This document shows, one piece after another, positions 52,400-64,000 of a stretch of 64,000 nt of DNA; positions within the stretch are counted from its first letter, which is position 1; each line of letters starts with the position of its first letter. Made by a program: the position numbers and the translations under genes. The notes below the pieces were generated by a model that saw nothing but the letters and a program-made list of their open reading frames with translations, was not told the DNA's origin and made no database searches. The DNA is from Gracilaria gracilis (Eukaryota; Rhodophyta; Florideophyceae; Gracilariales; Gracilariaceae): contig JARGSG010000037.1 in assembly GCA_030374805.1 (NCBI GenBank), forward strand, positions 124,001-188,000, written 5' to 3'.

Positions 52400-53788
52400 T
52401 CTCTCATCCCACTTGGGCACTTCCCAGCGTAGCTGGTAAGACTGCTCCCGTTCGACGGTGATACTGAACCACCTTTGTTCGTGGGAGATGCTCGATCGGC
52501 TCGGCGGTGTCCTGAGCCGGATCATACCCGTACCAACGGACGTAGTAGCGTAGTTTACCCTCCTGATTTCAGGAATGTCCGAAAATTCGGTTGAAGAAGT
52601 ACTCTTGTAAGTACACCTGCCGGCCTTGCCGAGTCGTCGTTACGGCTGTGCGCTCATCGCGCTGCAAAGGGGAATTTCCCGAATCGGGTATCGATACGCT
52701 CGTCGCGGTTGGCCGAGTAATCCTCCGTAGAGGTGAGTGTTCCGGTGTGCTTACCGGTGAGCGTACCGCAAGCCTGCGTGCTTCGGGGCGAACCGCAAGT
52801 CTGCGTGATTCGGGGCGACCCGCAAGTCTGCGTGATTCAGCCCATACCGACGGTGGTTCTGACGAGCTCGTCGCGGCTTTCCCACATTGCGCTGCGAGTA
52901 GTGCAGCGCCAGGCGCGCCTTCCGTGCTTGCACGTGACTTCACCGGCCTGTGGCCGTGGGGCGCCGTGAGTCGATCCGCCTCCCTGGACAGTCCTTTCCG
53001 GCGCGTGTCAAGTAGCGGCGCCGTGGCGATCCGTTCCCAGCGGTTACTTCCGGTGACTCCGGGGTCCCGGTGGGACTTCCAGCATTCCTGGGTGCAGCGC
53101 GAGCCGCACCCATTACTTGGGGAATTTCCGCCTCGAATGGCGTTTCCTCGCCGCCCATGACGCGAACATCATCTCGGGTGACCGGTTTCCGTCTGGCGAC
53201 GATGCCAGAATCTACCGAAACACTCGGAACTTCCACAACCGTGCGTGTGTTTGCGGTTTCGTCCTCTTTTTGTACAGGGGTTGCCATCTCGCGTCCAGCC
53301 GTGGGTTTAAGCGCCGCGTCCGCCGTAGCGGTGGGCGCGTGTGACCGATTGTTTGGAGCCGTCCTCGGTGGGGTTGGTTCCTTACCGCGCAGCTGAGCTG
53401 GTACCAGGACACGATCACGGCTCTCCCTGGGCAAGGGTGGGGTTGTTTTGTCCGCTTCAGCGGGTAGCTTTTCCGCTTGTGGCGTGGTTTTGCTTCTCGT
53501 ATTCGGGCCTGACAAACCGGACGCGCTGGGTTCCCGCGCCTGAAGCGGCGTATCTGACGGTATTTCCGGTATGGCAACAGCCTGCCGTGTACCACGGATG
53601 TCTTCTTCCCGTTGCCACAGTGGATTACCTTCAGGAGAAGTGACCTCTTCCCCCTCCTTTGACGGAGCGGCGGGAGATGGGGTAGAGCGCTCTGCTACGC
53701 GGGTAGAGTCCCCGCGAGCGGGTTGAACAGAAGAATGGCCATTCTGGCCAACAAGTTTTTCCGATATCATCGGTGTATCCGATATCAT
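52400..53788 (-). pseudogene. Gypsy-2 pol C-terminus: linker and chromodomain
   Basis: The linker (52940-53788) is rich in Pro, Ser, Thr and Glu, like that of Gypsy-1. The chromodomain (about 52420-52620) shows YYVRWYGYDPAQDTAEPI and LPRTKVVQYHRRTG, matching the Gypsy-1 chromodomain. An internal tandem repeat of about 24-27 bp (near 52770-52840, unit CGGGGCGAACCGCAAGTCTG-like) lies between them. It is a fossil. Confidence 0.7.
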
Positions 53789-53826
53789 CGGTAGGTCTGA
53801 CAGTCCCCGGTTCGGGTGCGGTAGAA

Positions 53827-55186
53827 TCAGCGAGCGATTAAGCAGGATTGTTTCGGGGTTGTTGATTCTGTAGACACGGGGCTGGCAAGTGCCAGCAAAG
53901 CCTTAGACGAGGGTGGGGGGGCCAAGATCACGCGATTGCGGGAGATCCGCTCATGCGCGTACTTGATTTCCAGTGCCACTCTGTCCTCCGCGACGGATAT
54001 TACCTTGATTGGACAATCCGCCACGGGCGAGAGCTTATGGCGTTTCTTCCTCCCAGGATTACAATTTTCCTTCCGTACGAAAACGTAGGTACCCGCCTTA
54101 ACTGGCGGTGTGTTACTTCCTCGCAAGCGAGCATCGAAATCACGCTTGGAAGCGGCTTGAGCCCTCGCCATGTATTGGCGAGTGGCGGGTACCAACTTGG
54201 ATAGCCATTGCTTCCATTTCTGGTGGTAGTCACCCACAAAGAGGAAATTACCCAGCGTAGGCTGTGATTCCAACACCACCGGCGCGGGGGGGGGTACGGG
54301 AGAGTACTAAATCTAACGGTGAAACACCGGTAATTCTATGTACCTGCGTGTTGTACGCGAACGTCAGCGCGTCAGTGTACAGGTCCCATGTCTTTGGGTG
54401 ATCGGCCATGTAAGAACGGAGAGATGCTAGCATCGTCCGGTTGAACCGTTCGACTTGCTCATTACAATGGAGATGGTAGGTTGTACGAAACAGGTTCTTT
54501 ACATCCAGGATGCGACATACATCCTGAAAGAACCGCGATGCGAACTGTTTCCCGTTATCGGAGAGTACTTGAACCGGCGGACCGTAGACGAAAATCCAGT
54601 GCTTCACGAAGGCCTGGGCTACCGTGAAAGCGGTGATCCTCTTCAGAGGGACAGTCCGAACCAGTTTCTAGAAACGATCCGTTATTGCGAGCAAAAACTT
54701 GTGACCTCTCCCGGTCGTCAGGAGGGCTCCGAGTATATCGATTGCGAGAAACTCGAGGAGCGCCCTTGCGGGGAATAATCTCATCTTCTTTGAGGTCTTC
54801 CGGAGTTTAACCCGGTTTTTTACGCACTCAGTGCAGAACCGCACCTTTGCGTAGCAATCCACCGCCATGGAGAGCCAGTAGAAGTCCCTTCGCAGGGTTA
54901 AGTAGAACTTCCGTCCACCTGCGTGGGCACTCAACCTCGCGCAATGCGACAGTTGGAGTACTCCCGCCTGCAGCGTGTGAGGCACCACCACTTGTGGGTT
55001 AGACTCGACCGTTCCAACGAGATGGCCGAGGTCATTAACCTCAAATGGGAGGGTTGCACATCCGTTTAAACGGGCACGAATGCGCACGCAGAACGGGTCG
55101 CCGTGTTGTTCTCGGATCATTTCCTCCGGTGTTACCAGGACAAAATTCCCCGGTAGGGGCTTGTCAGCCCCATTCTCGTTTGCCAC
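53827..55186 (-). pseudogene. Gypsy-2 integrase
   Basis: Zinc module: VLQLSHCARLSAHAGGRKFY and CTECVKNRVKLRK. Core: LAIDILGALLTTG, VLSDNGKQFASRFFQDV and NEQVERFNRTML, giving the DDE residues. The tail KRDFDARLRGSNTPPVKAGT is basic. It is close to Gypsy-1. It is a fossil. Confidence 0.75.
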
Positions 55187-55216
55187 GAGTAGTTCGTATA
55201 ATTCATCGCCGAATTC

Positions 55217-56827
55217 TTAGTCTTCTGGCCAAATACCGAGTTCACCTTCCGGATCTTCCGTGTCCACCTCGTCAGCGACGAAACAAAGAATCTCATCGTC
55301 TCCCGAGGAGAGGACTTCTACATTCGTGGGTAATTTTGACAGTGCGTCGGCTTGCGTGTTCAGCGCTCCCTTCTTATACACGACTTGAAAGTCGAATTCC
55401 GCTAGGCGGAGCCTCCATCGCATGAGGCGTCCCGACGGGTCGGAGATGTTCATTAACCACCTCAGCGAGGAATGATCCGTGTACACGGTAAAGTGCACAC
55501 CCATAAGATAGGGGCGAAGAGTTGCTAGAGCCCACACAACGGCGTGACACTCTTTCACGCAAACGGAGTAATTCCGTTCATGAACGTTGAGCGAACGCGA
55601 CCAGTAACCAGTGGGCTTACGTTCCACTTCAGGGGTGGTTTGGGAAAGAGCGCAACCCACTTGGTAGTCACTCGAATCCGTGTTCACGGAGTACGGTAGT
55701 CCAGGTTTTGGCAACGATAGAATCGGAGCAGATGTGACAGCCTTCTTCAAGGAGTTAAACGCCTTTGTCTCGACAGGCGTGAAGGGTACCAATTTCGGTG
55801 GCTGGTCTTTCCGCAGTAGTGCGTTGAGGGGTGCCACGATATCCGAGAAATTCAGGACGAACCGTCGGTAGACGTTGACCAATCCCAAAAAGGAGCGCAA
55901 TTCAGTTTGGGTTCGTGGTTTCTTTGTCTTGGCAAGGCACTTCACTCGAGCTTCCTCGATGGAAAACAGTCCTGAACGGATAATGTGGCCCAGTTACTTC
56001 ACGGTGTCTGTGAAGAATTCACACTTCGTCAGCTTCAGGGAAATTCCTGCGTCACGCAATGTGGTCATTACCTCCCTTACGTGGATGAGATGGTCATCCA
56101 GATTACTGGAGAAGACAATAATATCATCTAGGTATACTAAACACGTCCGCCACTTAAAGCGGTTCAACAAGATGTCGATAGCATGCTGAAATGTAGCGGG
56201 GGCGTTGGTGAGGCGAAACGGCATACGCTTGAAGTGGAGAGAGCCATAGTGGCATACAAACACGGTCTTGTCGCGGTTTTCCTCCCTTACGGGGACTTGG
56301 CAATATCCCCAGTTGGCGTCCAATGCCGTGAACTCGGTTGCGCTTTCGAGCGTATTGATACACTTGTCCATAGGAGGGATTTGGTACGTGTCGTTGATCG
56401 TCACGGCATTGAGCCGGCGGTAGTTGACACAGAACCTTCAGGTGCCGTCGGTCTTGATTGCCAGTACTATCGGAGACTCCCAGGGTGACTGAGCGGGCTC
56501 AATCAAGCCTGCGCGGAGCATCTTGTCCACTTGGAACTGCCCCTCTTCCCAAGCCTTCGGTCCTGCCCTGTAAGGGGGTTGCGAAACGGGTCGCGCGTCC
56601 GGTAGCAAATCAATCCGTTGTTCCGTTGTATTTATCTCACCAAGGGATCCATCCCACATTGGGGTAAATTCCCGTAACATGTCTCTCAGACGTTTACGGT
56701 GTGATTCTGGCACGTGGCTGAGATCGAGCTCCTCCAGAGCCTTCAAGGGATCAATCCGGTCATAGCTCGTTGGGCCATGTGCCGTATCGGATGCAGGCGC
56801 AGGCGCGGTTTCCGAGTCACTTGGCAA
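55217..56827 (-). pseudogene. Gypsy-2 reverse transcriptase and RNase H
   Basis: The RT palm has FTALDANWGYCQVPV and CLVYLDDIIVFSSNL. Thumb and RNase H (55945-55217) have TELRSFLGLVNVYRRFVLNF, YSVNTDSSDYQVG, YWSRSLNVHERNYS and YTDHSSLRWLMNISD. It is highly similar to Gypsy-1. It is a fossil. Confidence 0.85.
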
Positions 56828-57822
56828 TTTATCCGTTGAAACTGGAGTTGAAACGGAGTATGCTCTCCCTCCTTAGAAGGAACGTCGGCGTGTCCCGGAT
56901 TGTTGCCCTCTTCAGAGGAAACCAAACCGAGAACATCGGCAGCCGTCATTCGGGTCAGGAGCATCGCGAGTGGGTGCGGTGTGACCGATCCAATGACTTG
57001 GTTCTTTACCAGATACTGGGGTTGTTGCCAAGATTGGCAGCAAGTATCCAAAAACGAGCATTCGGTGACACCTGTGCAACATCGTTCACAACCGCGAGAT
57101 GATTCTTCTCGTACAACGAGGAAATGGGTTGAATAACCCGAAGAACGTGTTGACGGGAATGGACCGGCACCATTACTTGGGATTCTGGTGGAATGCATAC
57201 CGACGCTGCAACGTGGAGTTTCGTGGAATCGCGATTCGCGGGTGGTGGTCCCTGCGCAGCAGGTAGTCGAACTTGTTTCCTCGATGCACGCTTCAGCGGA
57301 CGACGAAATATCGGAACCGACGAACCGTCCTCGAATTGTACACGCCTGAGGCGGGGTCTGATTGCGTCGACGAGTCTGTCGCAGTAATCACATCCCAAAA
57401 TAACTGGGGCAGCCAATGACTGACATACCATAAAGTCGAGCTTGACCACGGAGGTCCCCTAAAAGCACGACTAAGTCGATTGTTTCCACCGCTGTTAACG
57501 GGTTGTTATTTGCGTCGGCAAATTCGGGCGTCGCTTCGCGGCGAATACGTATCCGCACCAGCGGTGGCAGGAGGGACTCCGAGATGAAATTCGGCCCTGC
57601 ACCGGTGTCTAATGCCGTGAGAATGCGCACCATAAACTGGGTACTGAGGCCAAGGTCGGCGTAAACTTTATAGTTACGCTTGGCCATCACGAGGACTCTA
57701 TCCGGGAACCGATTTTTCTTCACCTGTATCCACGGTCGACGGAGAACACCCAAGTGTTCCGAGTCCGCGTCAGCGGTGTCTTTCCTCAAAAGGATCTTCA
57801 CCGGGGAGCGAGGCGGCGTCAA
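56743..57822 (-). pseudogene. Gypsy-2 aspartic protease
   Basis: MAKRNYKVYADLGL is followed by ALDTGAGPNFISESLLPP (DTG active site) and, in the downstream part, VILGCDYCDRLV. The arrangement is the same as in Gypsy-1. It is a fossil. Confidence 0.7.
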
Positions 57823-57881
57823 CTCGAACGTCAGCAGCCTCTGCTCTGAGGACGTCTCTCCCGAATGGGAGACTTCCTCCT

Positions 57882-59243
57882 TCAGTTTCCCTTGGCTTCC
57901 GCCTGCAGCGGCTGCTCAGGTTCCTCGACCACGTGTGCTTGGGCACGTTGGCATCCGGTTCCCGCAACAGCATTGTTTGGATCACCCACGACGCGGTGTA
58001 CCGGTGCTACCGGATGAGCAGGCTGTGCCGGAGCACGCTGGTATGTCGGCGCTGTCGGTGCGACGTGGGCGAAGTCCGTCCTGGCCCGGAGACACGACGT
58101 CATTGGAACGGGACGCTTCTCCCCTGGAGTTTGGGCCTCATAGTTCACCGTCACCTTGCCCAGGTCTCTCAGGGAGAGGAGGCACTGGGGTGGCGTGTGA
58201 CCATGGGTATAGCAGAGATGGCATATCAGCGCTATCAATGCTTGCCTACCCTGTCGAAGGGGCCCACTCCGGTTCTCCGTGAAACGTCTCGCTGGGCGGG
58301 TGTCCTGCCATCCTGGTCGTTGGAAGTGGTTTCCTCCGTTCGAGTACGGGATGTAATGCCCGCGAACTCGGGGGTCATCGGCGTAAATCACAGTGCCTTC
58401 CTGAGCGGTCACGAAGAAGGCGTCCGTCGTCGACGGGACGTGGGTTGTCGGAATGGAGGCGATATCGCCGTGGGCGAGCTAGACGTTCTCGTATTCCTTC
58501 GGAGGTGCTTCATCCGCGACGAGTGACAGAGATGGGGATTTCGTTTCCATCAACAACGCCTAGGCGGACTTAGATCGAGTGCTCGGAGTTCTGGCGCGGA
58601 GGGAGTCACCTTGGGCTCCTGTAAACTGGATCAGCTCCAGGTAGGTGATCTTCCTCCTGTCCTCGCGATAGCGGGCGACCAAAGTCCAGATAGCCAGCTC
58701 GAGTCCGTCGATGAACATCGTACAACGCTCTATAGCGGGGTAGACATTACCAAAACGGTGAAAAGTCTTGTTCAGGCGTACCGAAAAGTCGGTTTCCGTC
58801 TCGCCTGAGCGTTGAACTGTGTCTCGCAAAGGGAGTATCGGCGACTGAATGGCACCATTCGTGGCGTATGACCGTAGCAAGTATTGCATCGCTTCGGGCC
58901 AACAAGTAACCACTCCTTCGGAGGCACGCGAAGAACCTCTTAGAGAGTGGTACTGGTCCTCGGCCACACCACGTAAGAAATACGGCAAGGCAATGTAGGC
59001 CTGTCCCTCATTCATTCCGAGTAAATCGGCTTCCGCGACGAGGCGGGCGAGAAAATCTAACACCCAGATTGGGTCTTCCCCAGTAAGCAACTGGTTGCGA
59101 AGCGAGAGCTGCATTCGTTTGATGCAGTACTTCACCTTTCCCGTACCGCGGGGTGTTCGATTCAACGAGAAGTCTTCCAAACGGTAATACCGGTATGAAA
59201 ACAGCTTCTCGTAGAGAGGGTTGGTAGGCTTTAGGACTTTCAA
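57882..59243 (-). pseudogene. Gypsy-2 gag: capsid and zinc knuckle
   Basis: The capsid frame (58560-59243) reads AYIALPYFLRGVAEDQYHSL and TFHRFGNVYPAIERCTMFID. The knuckle CHLCYTHGHTPPQC (C-x2-C-x4-H-x4-C, near 58183-58226) lies in the downstream piece. It is a fossil. Confidence 0.75.
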
Positions 59244-59350
59244 GCCCGTGTGCTTCCGTCCTTTTGTACGAACACGAACGGCACCTTGCGTGACTGCAGA
59301 CTGCTTAGAGCGTGACGCCCGTATAGCACGGTTTTTGTCAGACTACGAAT

Positions 59351-60078
59351 CTAACGAGTCAGCATTGTCCGAATTGTCCGGGTCCGCCTCCGATGAAGTC
59401 GACGAGTCTGAAACAGATCGTCTGGTTGGTCTTTCCGCCTGCGGCGGTTCTTCTGGCGTGCCGAGTTCTTGGCCCTGTGCGATACAGCGACCGGCTCCAC
59501 GTGAGTGGCAGCATCCATAGGAATGGTTTGCTCCAGCATCTCCAAACGGTCTCTTACGCGATCAAATCGGTCCTGAATTCCTTCTACGAAGGTGGGGGGT
59601 TGACCAAAGCACTCCAACATGTTGTTGATGTCGGACCATAACGTACGGAGATCCTCAGAAATACCCGTTGCAGGGGAGTCTCTCGCCTGTTGGCGTAGAA
59701 TGTTGACCACCCCTACAAAGGAGTTTTGAGCAGTTCGCAGCTGACGCAAGTGCTCGTCCAGAGCTGTACCCTGGGGGTGTTGTCCTTCTCCTGATGGGGC
59801 TGAACCACCGTGGCCGCGGGTGTAGCCGTGGTAGACGGAGCTGCGGCAGCAACGGCCGGGGCCGGACCAGCATCATCAGTAAGGGGAAGCAACGGGGCAA
59901 AGAGAAGTGTCCTCTGCACCAGTTGTTGGCCCGAAGTCTTGGACGGATTATTCGCACCAAGGGTGGAGCCAGCACGCCTGGGGATGCTGGAGACGAACCG
60001 ATCATCCCCAGCGACACCACCGCTGTCGGAACGACTGCGAGTAACCGCAGCTTCCGTCACAGACGGTTTTCGAGACAT
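59351..60078 (-). pseudogene. Gypsy-2 gag N-terminal region
   Basis: It starts MSRKPSVTEAAVTRSRSD at 60078, about 120 bases inside the 5' LTR. An Ala/Pro-rich stretch is followed by a helical segment (DRFDRVRDRLEMLEQTIPMD) likely to form a coiled coil, and a basic patch (RQKNRRRRK). It is a fossil. Confidence 0.6.
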
Positions 60079-60184
60079 GATTTCTCAACCAACCGTGCAA
60101 CGAAGAACTTCCAGAAGTAGAAACGAAACCCCCAAGAGGGAAAACACACACAGGTACGTGTTAAACCAAATATCCGATTCTAAG

Positions 60185-60196
60185 TCGGGAGCTCAC
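60185..60196 (-). other. Gypsy-2 primer-binding site
   Basis: The minus strand reads TGAGCTCCCGAC three bases after the LTR. It differs from the Gypsy-1 site (TGGTATCGCGAC), yet the next bases are alike in both (a GACTWAGAATCGG block). Confidence 0.45.
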
Positions 60197-60198
60197 TT

Positions 60199-60947
60199 TG
60201 TAGTGCAACGCCAGAGGCGGAAAGACACCACGAAGACGTCCGAGATCTTCCTCCGTAGGAGGGTAGTCAGCAGACAGAGCCTCTCTGGTAAGGCACGTCG
60301 AAGTCGGGTGTAAGCCGAGGCCAAGCCGTCACGACGGGCGTAGAGAGTTGAGAAAGGATCGGTGTACGCACCACGTGTGTGGGTAAGCGGGTCCTCGAGA
60401 AAGACACGAGTCCACGGAAGTGGGAAAAGAGAAAAGGAATCCGCGAGAGCGGGAGATGGAGAGAAGGAAAAGAAGGAAAGGGCAAAAAGGCTACGGTAAA
60501 CACCGGGGTTATCCATGTACAGGGTGGAACGCGACACAAGCGGAAAACACGCCCACGAAGGGGTCCTGCTAGGTGACGCAGGGAGAATGCACTACCCGTA
60601 GGCAACGGAGCCTCTCTCCTGGAAGGAGTCGATGACCGCCGAAGGCGAAGAAGTATAGAGCCAACCCTGGTTTCCCCAACTTTACTGTGCATGGTGGCGA
60701 GGTCGCCGCCATGCTAAGCAGCGAGCTCGCGCCAACAAGTAATTAAATAAGCCAACTAAATTAAGCCCACGCACAGTGGCAATTACCCACGCGCTTTGGC
60801 GCCCGTCCCACGTGTACGTGGCCAACCTCCTCGCTCAACCGTGTCCCACGTGTGATTTTTTCATATACTCCTATTGCGAGCACCTGTCCGACATGTCGAA
60901 ATATGACTAAGTAGTCAGAAACCTCCATCAGAGAGCGTTGCACTACA
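60199..60947 (-). repeat. Gypsy-2 5' LTR (749 bp)
   Basis: Partner of 49439-50207, TGTAGTGC...GCACTACA. The target duplication AGTTA follows at 60948. Confidence 0.9.
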
Positions 60948-63310
60948 AGTTAGGTAACCTAAAAATATTATCAACCACTACGACGATGTGTAGCATGCCG
61001 TTTTCAGATTTGTCGACATAGAATCTCGTATCCGTGGTCGACTGTTTCAACCCGTTACAGAATAGCGCTTCATGAAGTATATAGCTGCAAATCTGCACCG
61101 CTTGTCGTGCTCAGTAGCTTGACTTCTTGAGCAGGCAGACCTCTCCGGGGACGTAATAATATTCAGAAGAGTATTGCGGCTTCTCCATGAGCATAGAATC
61201 TTTTAGGTCTCCGTACAAATGTGCGTTGCTGATATTCATGGTCTTCGGCATCAATCCTTAAGCTGTTGCATTTGTAATGGTGAGAGAAGTCGTCGCACAT
61301 CGTGTTACTGGGGCGTATAAATTATCCGGGTCAAAGTCCAAGTCAGAACGTTGTTTATGACCCCAGATTACGCAACGCGCTTTTTCGAAGGACCTTAGGT
61401 GGATCAGCGCTTACGTGCTTGACCAGGAAAGCCTATAGTAAAGAATTTAATTTCATCCCAATTTTTCTGACCACCAATGCCTATGTCTTCCTGTTTACAA
61501 GCGCGTTGAACTTCCTATCGATTGCCTCAGCCCAATCGGGGATGACCAGAACGTCTTCAATGCTTTTAGGAACTTTTCCAGCGACATCGAGTCCTTGGGA
61601 GCGATCTCCCATAGGGTGGGCCAAAGATGCGTCCATGTGGTCTTCCTCTTTGTCTTTCATGTCCTTCTGAGCTTTTATCGGTCGTAGGGGGGAAATGTCA
61701 TTGAGTTCCCTACGTGACTGCAGAGACTCCTTCGTCACCTTGAGGTCGGTGTCTCGACATTTAATTACTTTTTGTAAGGATGGTATGTATATCCTTAGTA
61801 AAGTGCAAGGACTATGCATGCCAACGGAATGACGTGAGAATGCGCGGGGAAGTAATTTCCTTTTTTTCCTCTGTTTCTCCCTGTACATGAATGTGTGCCC
61901 AATTTGGCAGAATTTGAGGAAGTTGGTGAGGTCATAATATCTTCCAAACCATAGGGTGTACGGTCTTTTCATTGTCTTCACTGGAGTTCGGCCCCTGTGC
62001 CTAAAATAATTGGCGTGTGAGATGGCCTATCCCCAGAGCTTTAGGGGAGGCTAAGATGCTTTTAGAAACAATATTTCCATCTTCCACTAGTTTTTAATGA
62101 TCTTTTCGGCGACGCCGTTCGGCTTATCTGCATAAAATGACCCGTGTTCCGGGATCATTCTGCTTCCGATTTCGTACGTGACGAAGTAGTCTGATCTGTT
62201 CTCACCCGCCTCGTCAAGGCGAACGCGGTTTCTTCGGTTCGGAGGTACCCTACAAGAAATTTTTTCATTTTTGTGAGTGCAAGTGGAGCGCATCTTTTGC
62301 AGAGTTCAGCATCCACCTGCACTCGATCTATACGCCGTTCGCAATCCAAATGGACACCCTTGTCAGGGCAGATTAATTTTTTTAATAGTTTATTTCATTA
62401 TTGTGAGTGCGCGTGGAGTGCATTTGGACATCGCGGGGGGCAGACTACGAACAATGTGGGCGCAGAAGGAGTGCAATATGTATCGTTTGCACTCCATATG
62501 CGTTCAATCCGCTTAGCAAGCGTCCTCCAATTGGACACCACGAAATTAAGCTGCAAACGCAGATTGCGCGCACTCAATATGAAGTCCGTTTGGCATCCAC
62601 GTATCCTCCACTAGTGCCACCCACCCTCAAATTGTGCTCCTCTTTCTCCAAAAATTTCTTATAGGGGTATTTCATTTTCCGCGAGAGTCTTGTACCAATG
62701 CATGGACTGAACTAATTGTCACTTCTTGACCAGAAAGTAGGCAGAGCAGACCCTTGTTTTGTCGTCGGTAGATACCTTAATGTAGGTAAGTCCTTGCATT
62801 GAAGGAAGGTTGATGGGGCCAGTGAGATTGGTATGGGTGAATTTCTATAGGCGAGAGAGCACTGGTATCAAATGCTGAACTTGTACCTTTTTGCTTCCGG
62901 CTTGGATGCACGGTGTGCAGAAAACGTTACTGACTCCCGTTGAAGAGAGTTGTGGATCTCCTTCGAATTGATCCGCGAGTGCCAACAGCCTTTCTAGTGG
63001 GGTGGGTCAGAGTGCATCACGCTAAATTTTGGCTGTGTTCCCATGAGATAAGGTGGGTTCCATGTGCACGAGGAAAACGTATCGGACCTGTTGTTGTTTT
63101 GCATAGCTTTTGCGGAGAACTTTAATATCTGTGAGACAGAACAGAAAAGGGTTTCAGTCTTCGGTTCAGCTTTTCATGCGTTGCAGTTGTGAAGAAATTG
63201 CAAAGTAATATATCACCGTATACCTCTCGCCTTGTGACAAATACGAAAACCTTGTATCCACGATCTGTCAAAACCTTTTCAGAAGTAACCAGCTTCGCTT
63301 TAAGAACCAT
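60948..63310 (-). mobile_element. Copia-4, 5' part: integrase and RT, right of Gypsy-2
   Basis: From the right, the minus strand reads an integrase zinc pair (CTPCIQAGSKK, near 62890), the core with TNLTGPINLPSMQGLTYI (62800-62830), VRLDEAGENRSDYFVTYEIG (Asp) and ADKPNGVAEKIIKN (Glu, 62090-62140), a linker, then RT from VIPDWAEAIDRKFNALVN (61490-61545) through NISNAHLYGDLKD to the catalytic box VVVDNI next to 60948. The RT stops at the Gypsy-2 insertion. Gag and the 5' LTR were not found. 62290-62640 contains short GTGAGTGC..GGAGYGCAT-like repeats and may be an insert. It is a fossil with several breaks. Confidence 0.75.
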
Positions 63311-63782
63311 CCGAAATATATTTCGGTCCGTGTAACTCCCTGCGTAAAAAGATATATGAATTCGTACTAGAATAGAATCGCAGATAGATAAGCCAATTTC
63401 ATACCTTACTGTCAGGCTATTAAATTTATGAAAGAATGTGGTTCTTCACTGCAAAAAAATCGATTCCATAAATAGAAATATAGCAGTAACAAAATTTCTT
63501 TATCGTGCGCAAAGAATGCGTCAGATCCCTACCCTACAGAAGCCATGTCCTATGAACAATCTCGTAATACACAGCAGGTTTGAAATGGGGCCGAAATGTC
63601 ATCATGATTTGAGGGGCGAGAACAGTCTCAGACAATGCCTTTCAACTCAGGCCGAAAAAGTGCCAACTAACATAGCACGAAATATGGTCTGAATGTTTCT
63701 TCTTCGAAAATTGAATCTCAATCGCATATCCACCTCTTGGGCAATTCATGATCTTCTCTTGTACCTCTTATGTTTATTCTGA
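63311..63782. other. Non-coding stretch
   Basis: AT-rich. I see no Copia-4 gag or LTR here and no other gene. Confidence 0.35.
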
Positions 63783-63852
63783 ACCCATTCGGAATCGAAT
63801 CTAAGATCACTCTACTGACACACTGTATTGTAACCAACTAAGCTACGCCAAC
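63783..63852 (-). tRNA. Degenerate tRNA-like sequence (tRNA relic or tRNA-derived SINE head)
   Basis: The minus strand has TAGCTTAGTTGG (63834-63845), a perfect A-box, and GATTCGATTCC (63791-63801), a near-perfect B-box, 32 bases apart, as in tRNA genes. The acceptor and anticodon stems do not pair well and no anticodon can be assigned. It is therefore unlikely to be a working tRNA. Confidence 0.35.
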
Positions 63853-64000
63853 TTTTACTTATTTTGTTGCAGCTAATCAAATTTCAATTTATGTCAGAAA
63901 AATGAAATTGACTTGGATAGCTTTCCTGCAAATCTCGGATTGCTCTACCAGAATCCAAAAAGCACGTTGCCCAACGAGCAGCAAAGGTAACTCATATGGC

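Larger units (their letters stand above)
49439..60947 (-). mobile_element. Gypsy-2: chromodomain Ty3/Gypsy element with an antisense ORF, nested in Copia-4 (11.5 kb)
   Basis: LTRs lie at 49439-50207 and 60199-60947. The flanks AGTTG (49434-49438) and AGTTA (60948-60952) are a near-perfect 5-bp duplication. It has the same plan as Gypsy-1, including the antisense ORF next to the 3' LTR. The host site is the RT of Copia-4. By eye the LTRs differ at about 5 percent, plus an indel. It is broken in roughly ten places. Confidence 0.9.

Overview
This is a eukaryotic window. It has no operons or Shine-Dalgarno-led genes and contains nested transposable elements of at least six superfamilies. I found no intact host gene that I could name. 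The mix (Copia, chromodomain Gypsy, a tyrosine-recombinase retrotransposon, pogo-like and Tc1/mariner-like DNA elements, MITEs) would fit a repeat-rich protist or alga such as a red alga. No sequence here fixes the taxon, so that is inference only.

Layout. 1-3948 is Copia-1 (minus strand, cut by the left edge), with a 291-bp MITE (A1) inside its gag and a candidate LTR from 3949. About 5800-8961 is a DIRS-like retrotransposon (RT, RNase H, tyrosine recombinase) holding a second 291-bp copy of the MITE (A2). 9651-16558 holds Copia-2 (minus), with a 373-bp foldback element inside its RT. 16918-17857 is a dead Tc1/mariner transposase. 18613-21429 is a pogo-like element with terminal inverted repeats (TIRs) and TA target duplications, followed at 21435 by the TIR of a relative. 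22652-27947 is Copia-3 (plus), bounded by an exact 5-bp duplication (ACTGT), with a 353-bp hAT-like MITE inside its 3' LTR. 29476-40976 is Gypsy-1, a chromodomain Gypsy (chromovirus) on the minus strand. 40977-48506 is mostly non-coding, with a transposase relic (about 42580-44790) and two minisatellites. 48507-63310 is Copia-4 (minus), split by Gypsy-2 (49439-60947), a sister chromovirus. 63311-64000 holds little beyond a degenerate tRNA-like sequence.

How the parts relate. Gypsy-1 and Gypsy-2 share one architecture: gag, protease, RT, RNase H, integrase, a long low-complexity linker and a C-terminal chromodomain on the minus strand, then an extra ORF on the opposite strand between the end of pol and the 3' LTR. 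The antisense protein is alignable between the two elements along most of its length, although the elements have diverged. It matches no family I recognise and is the best candidate here for something undescribed. Copia-1 and Copia-3 belong to one lineage and carry a primer-binding site of the half-tRNA-iMet type used by Drosophila copia. In Copia-3 the open frame that leads into gag starts inside the LTR and runs through that site. The DNA elements sit inside the retroelements (A1 in Copia-1 gag, A2 in the DIRS-like element, the foldback in Copia-2 RT, the hAT-like MITE in a Copia-3 LTR), which gives a relative order of insertion.

All retroelements appear broken. By eye, LTR pairs differ at roughly 5 percent for both Gypsy elements and nearer 20 percent for Copia-3. 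The Gypsy insertions are therefore the younger layer. No absolute dates can be given without a substitution rate.
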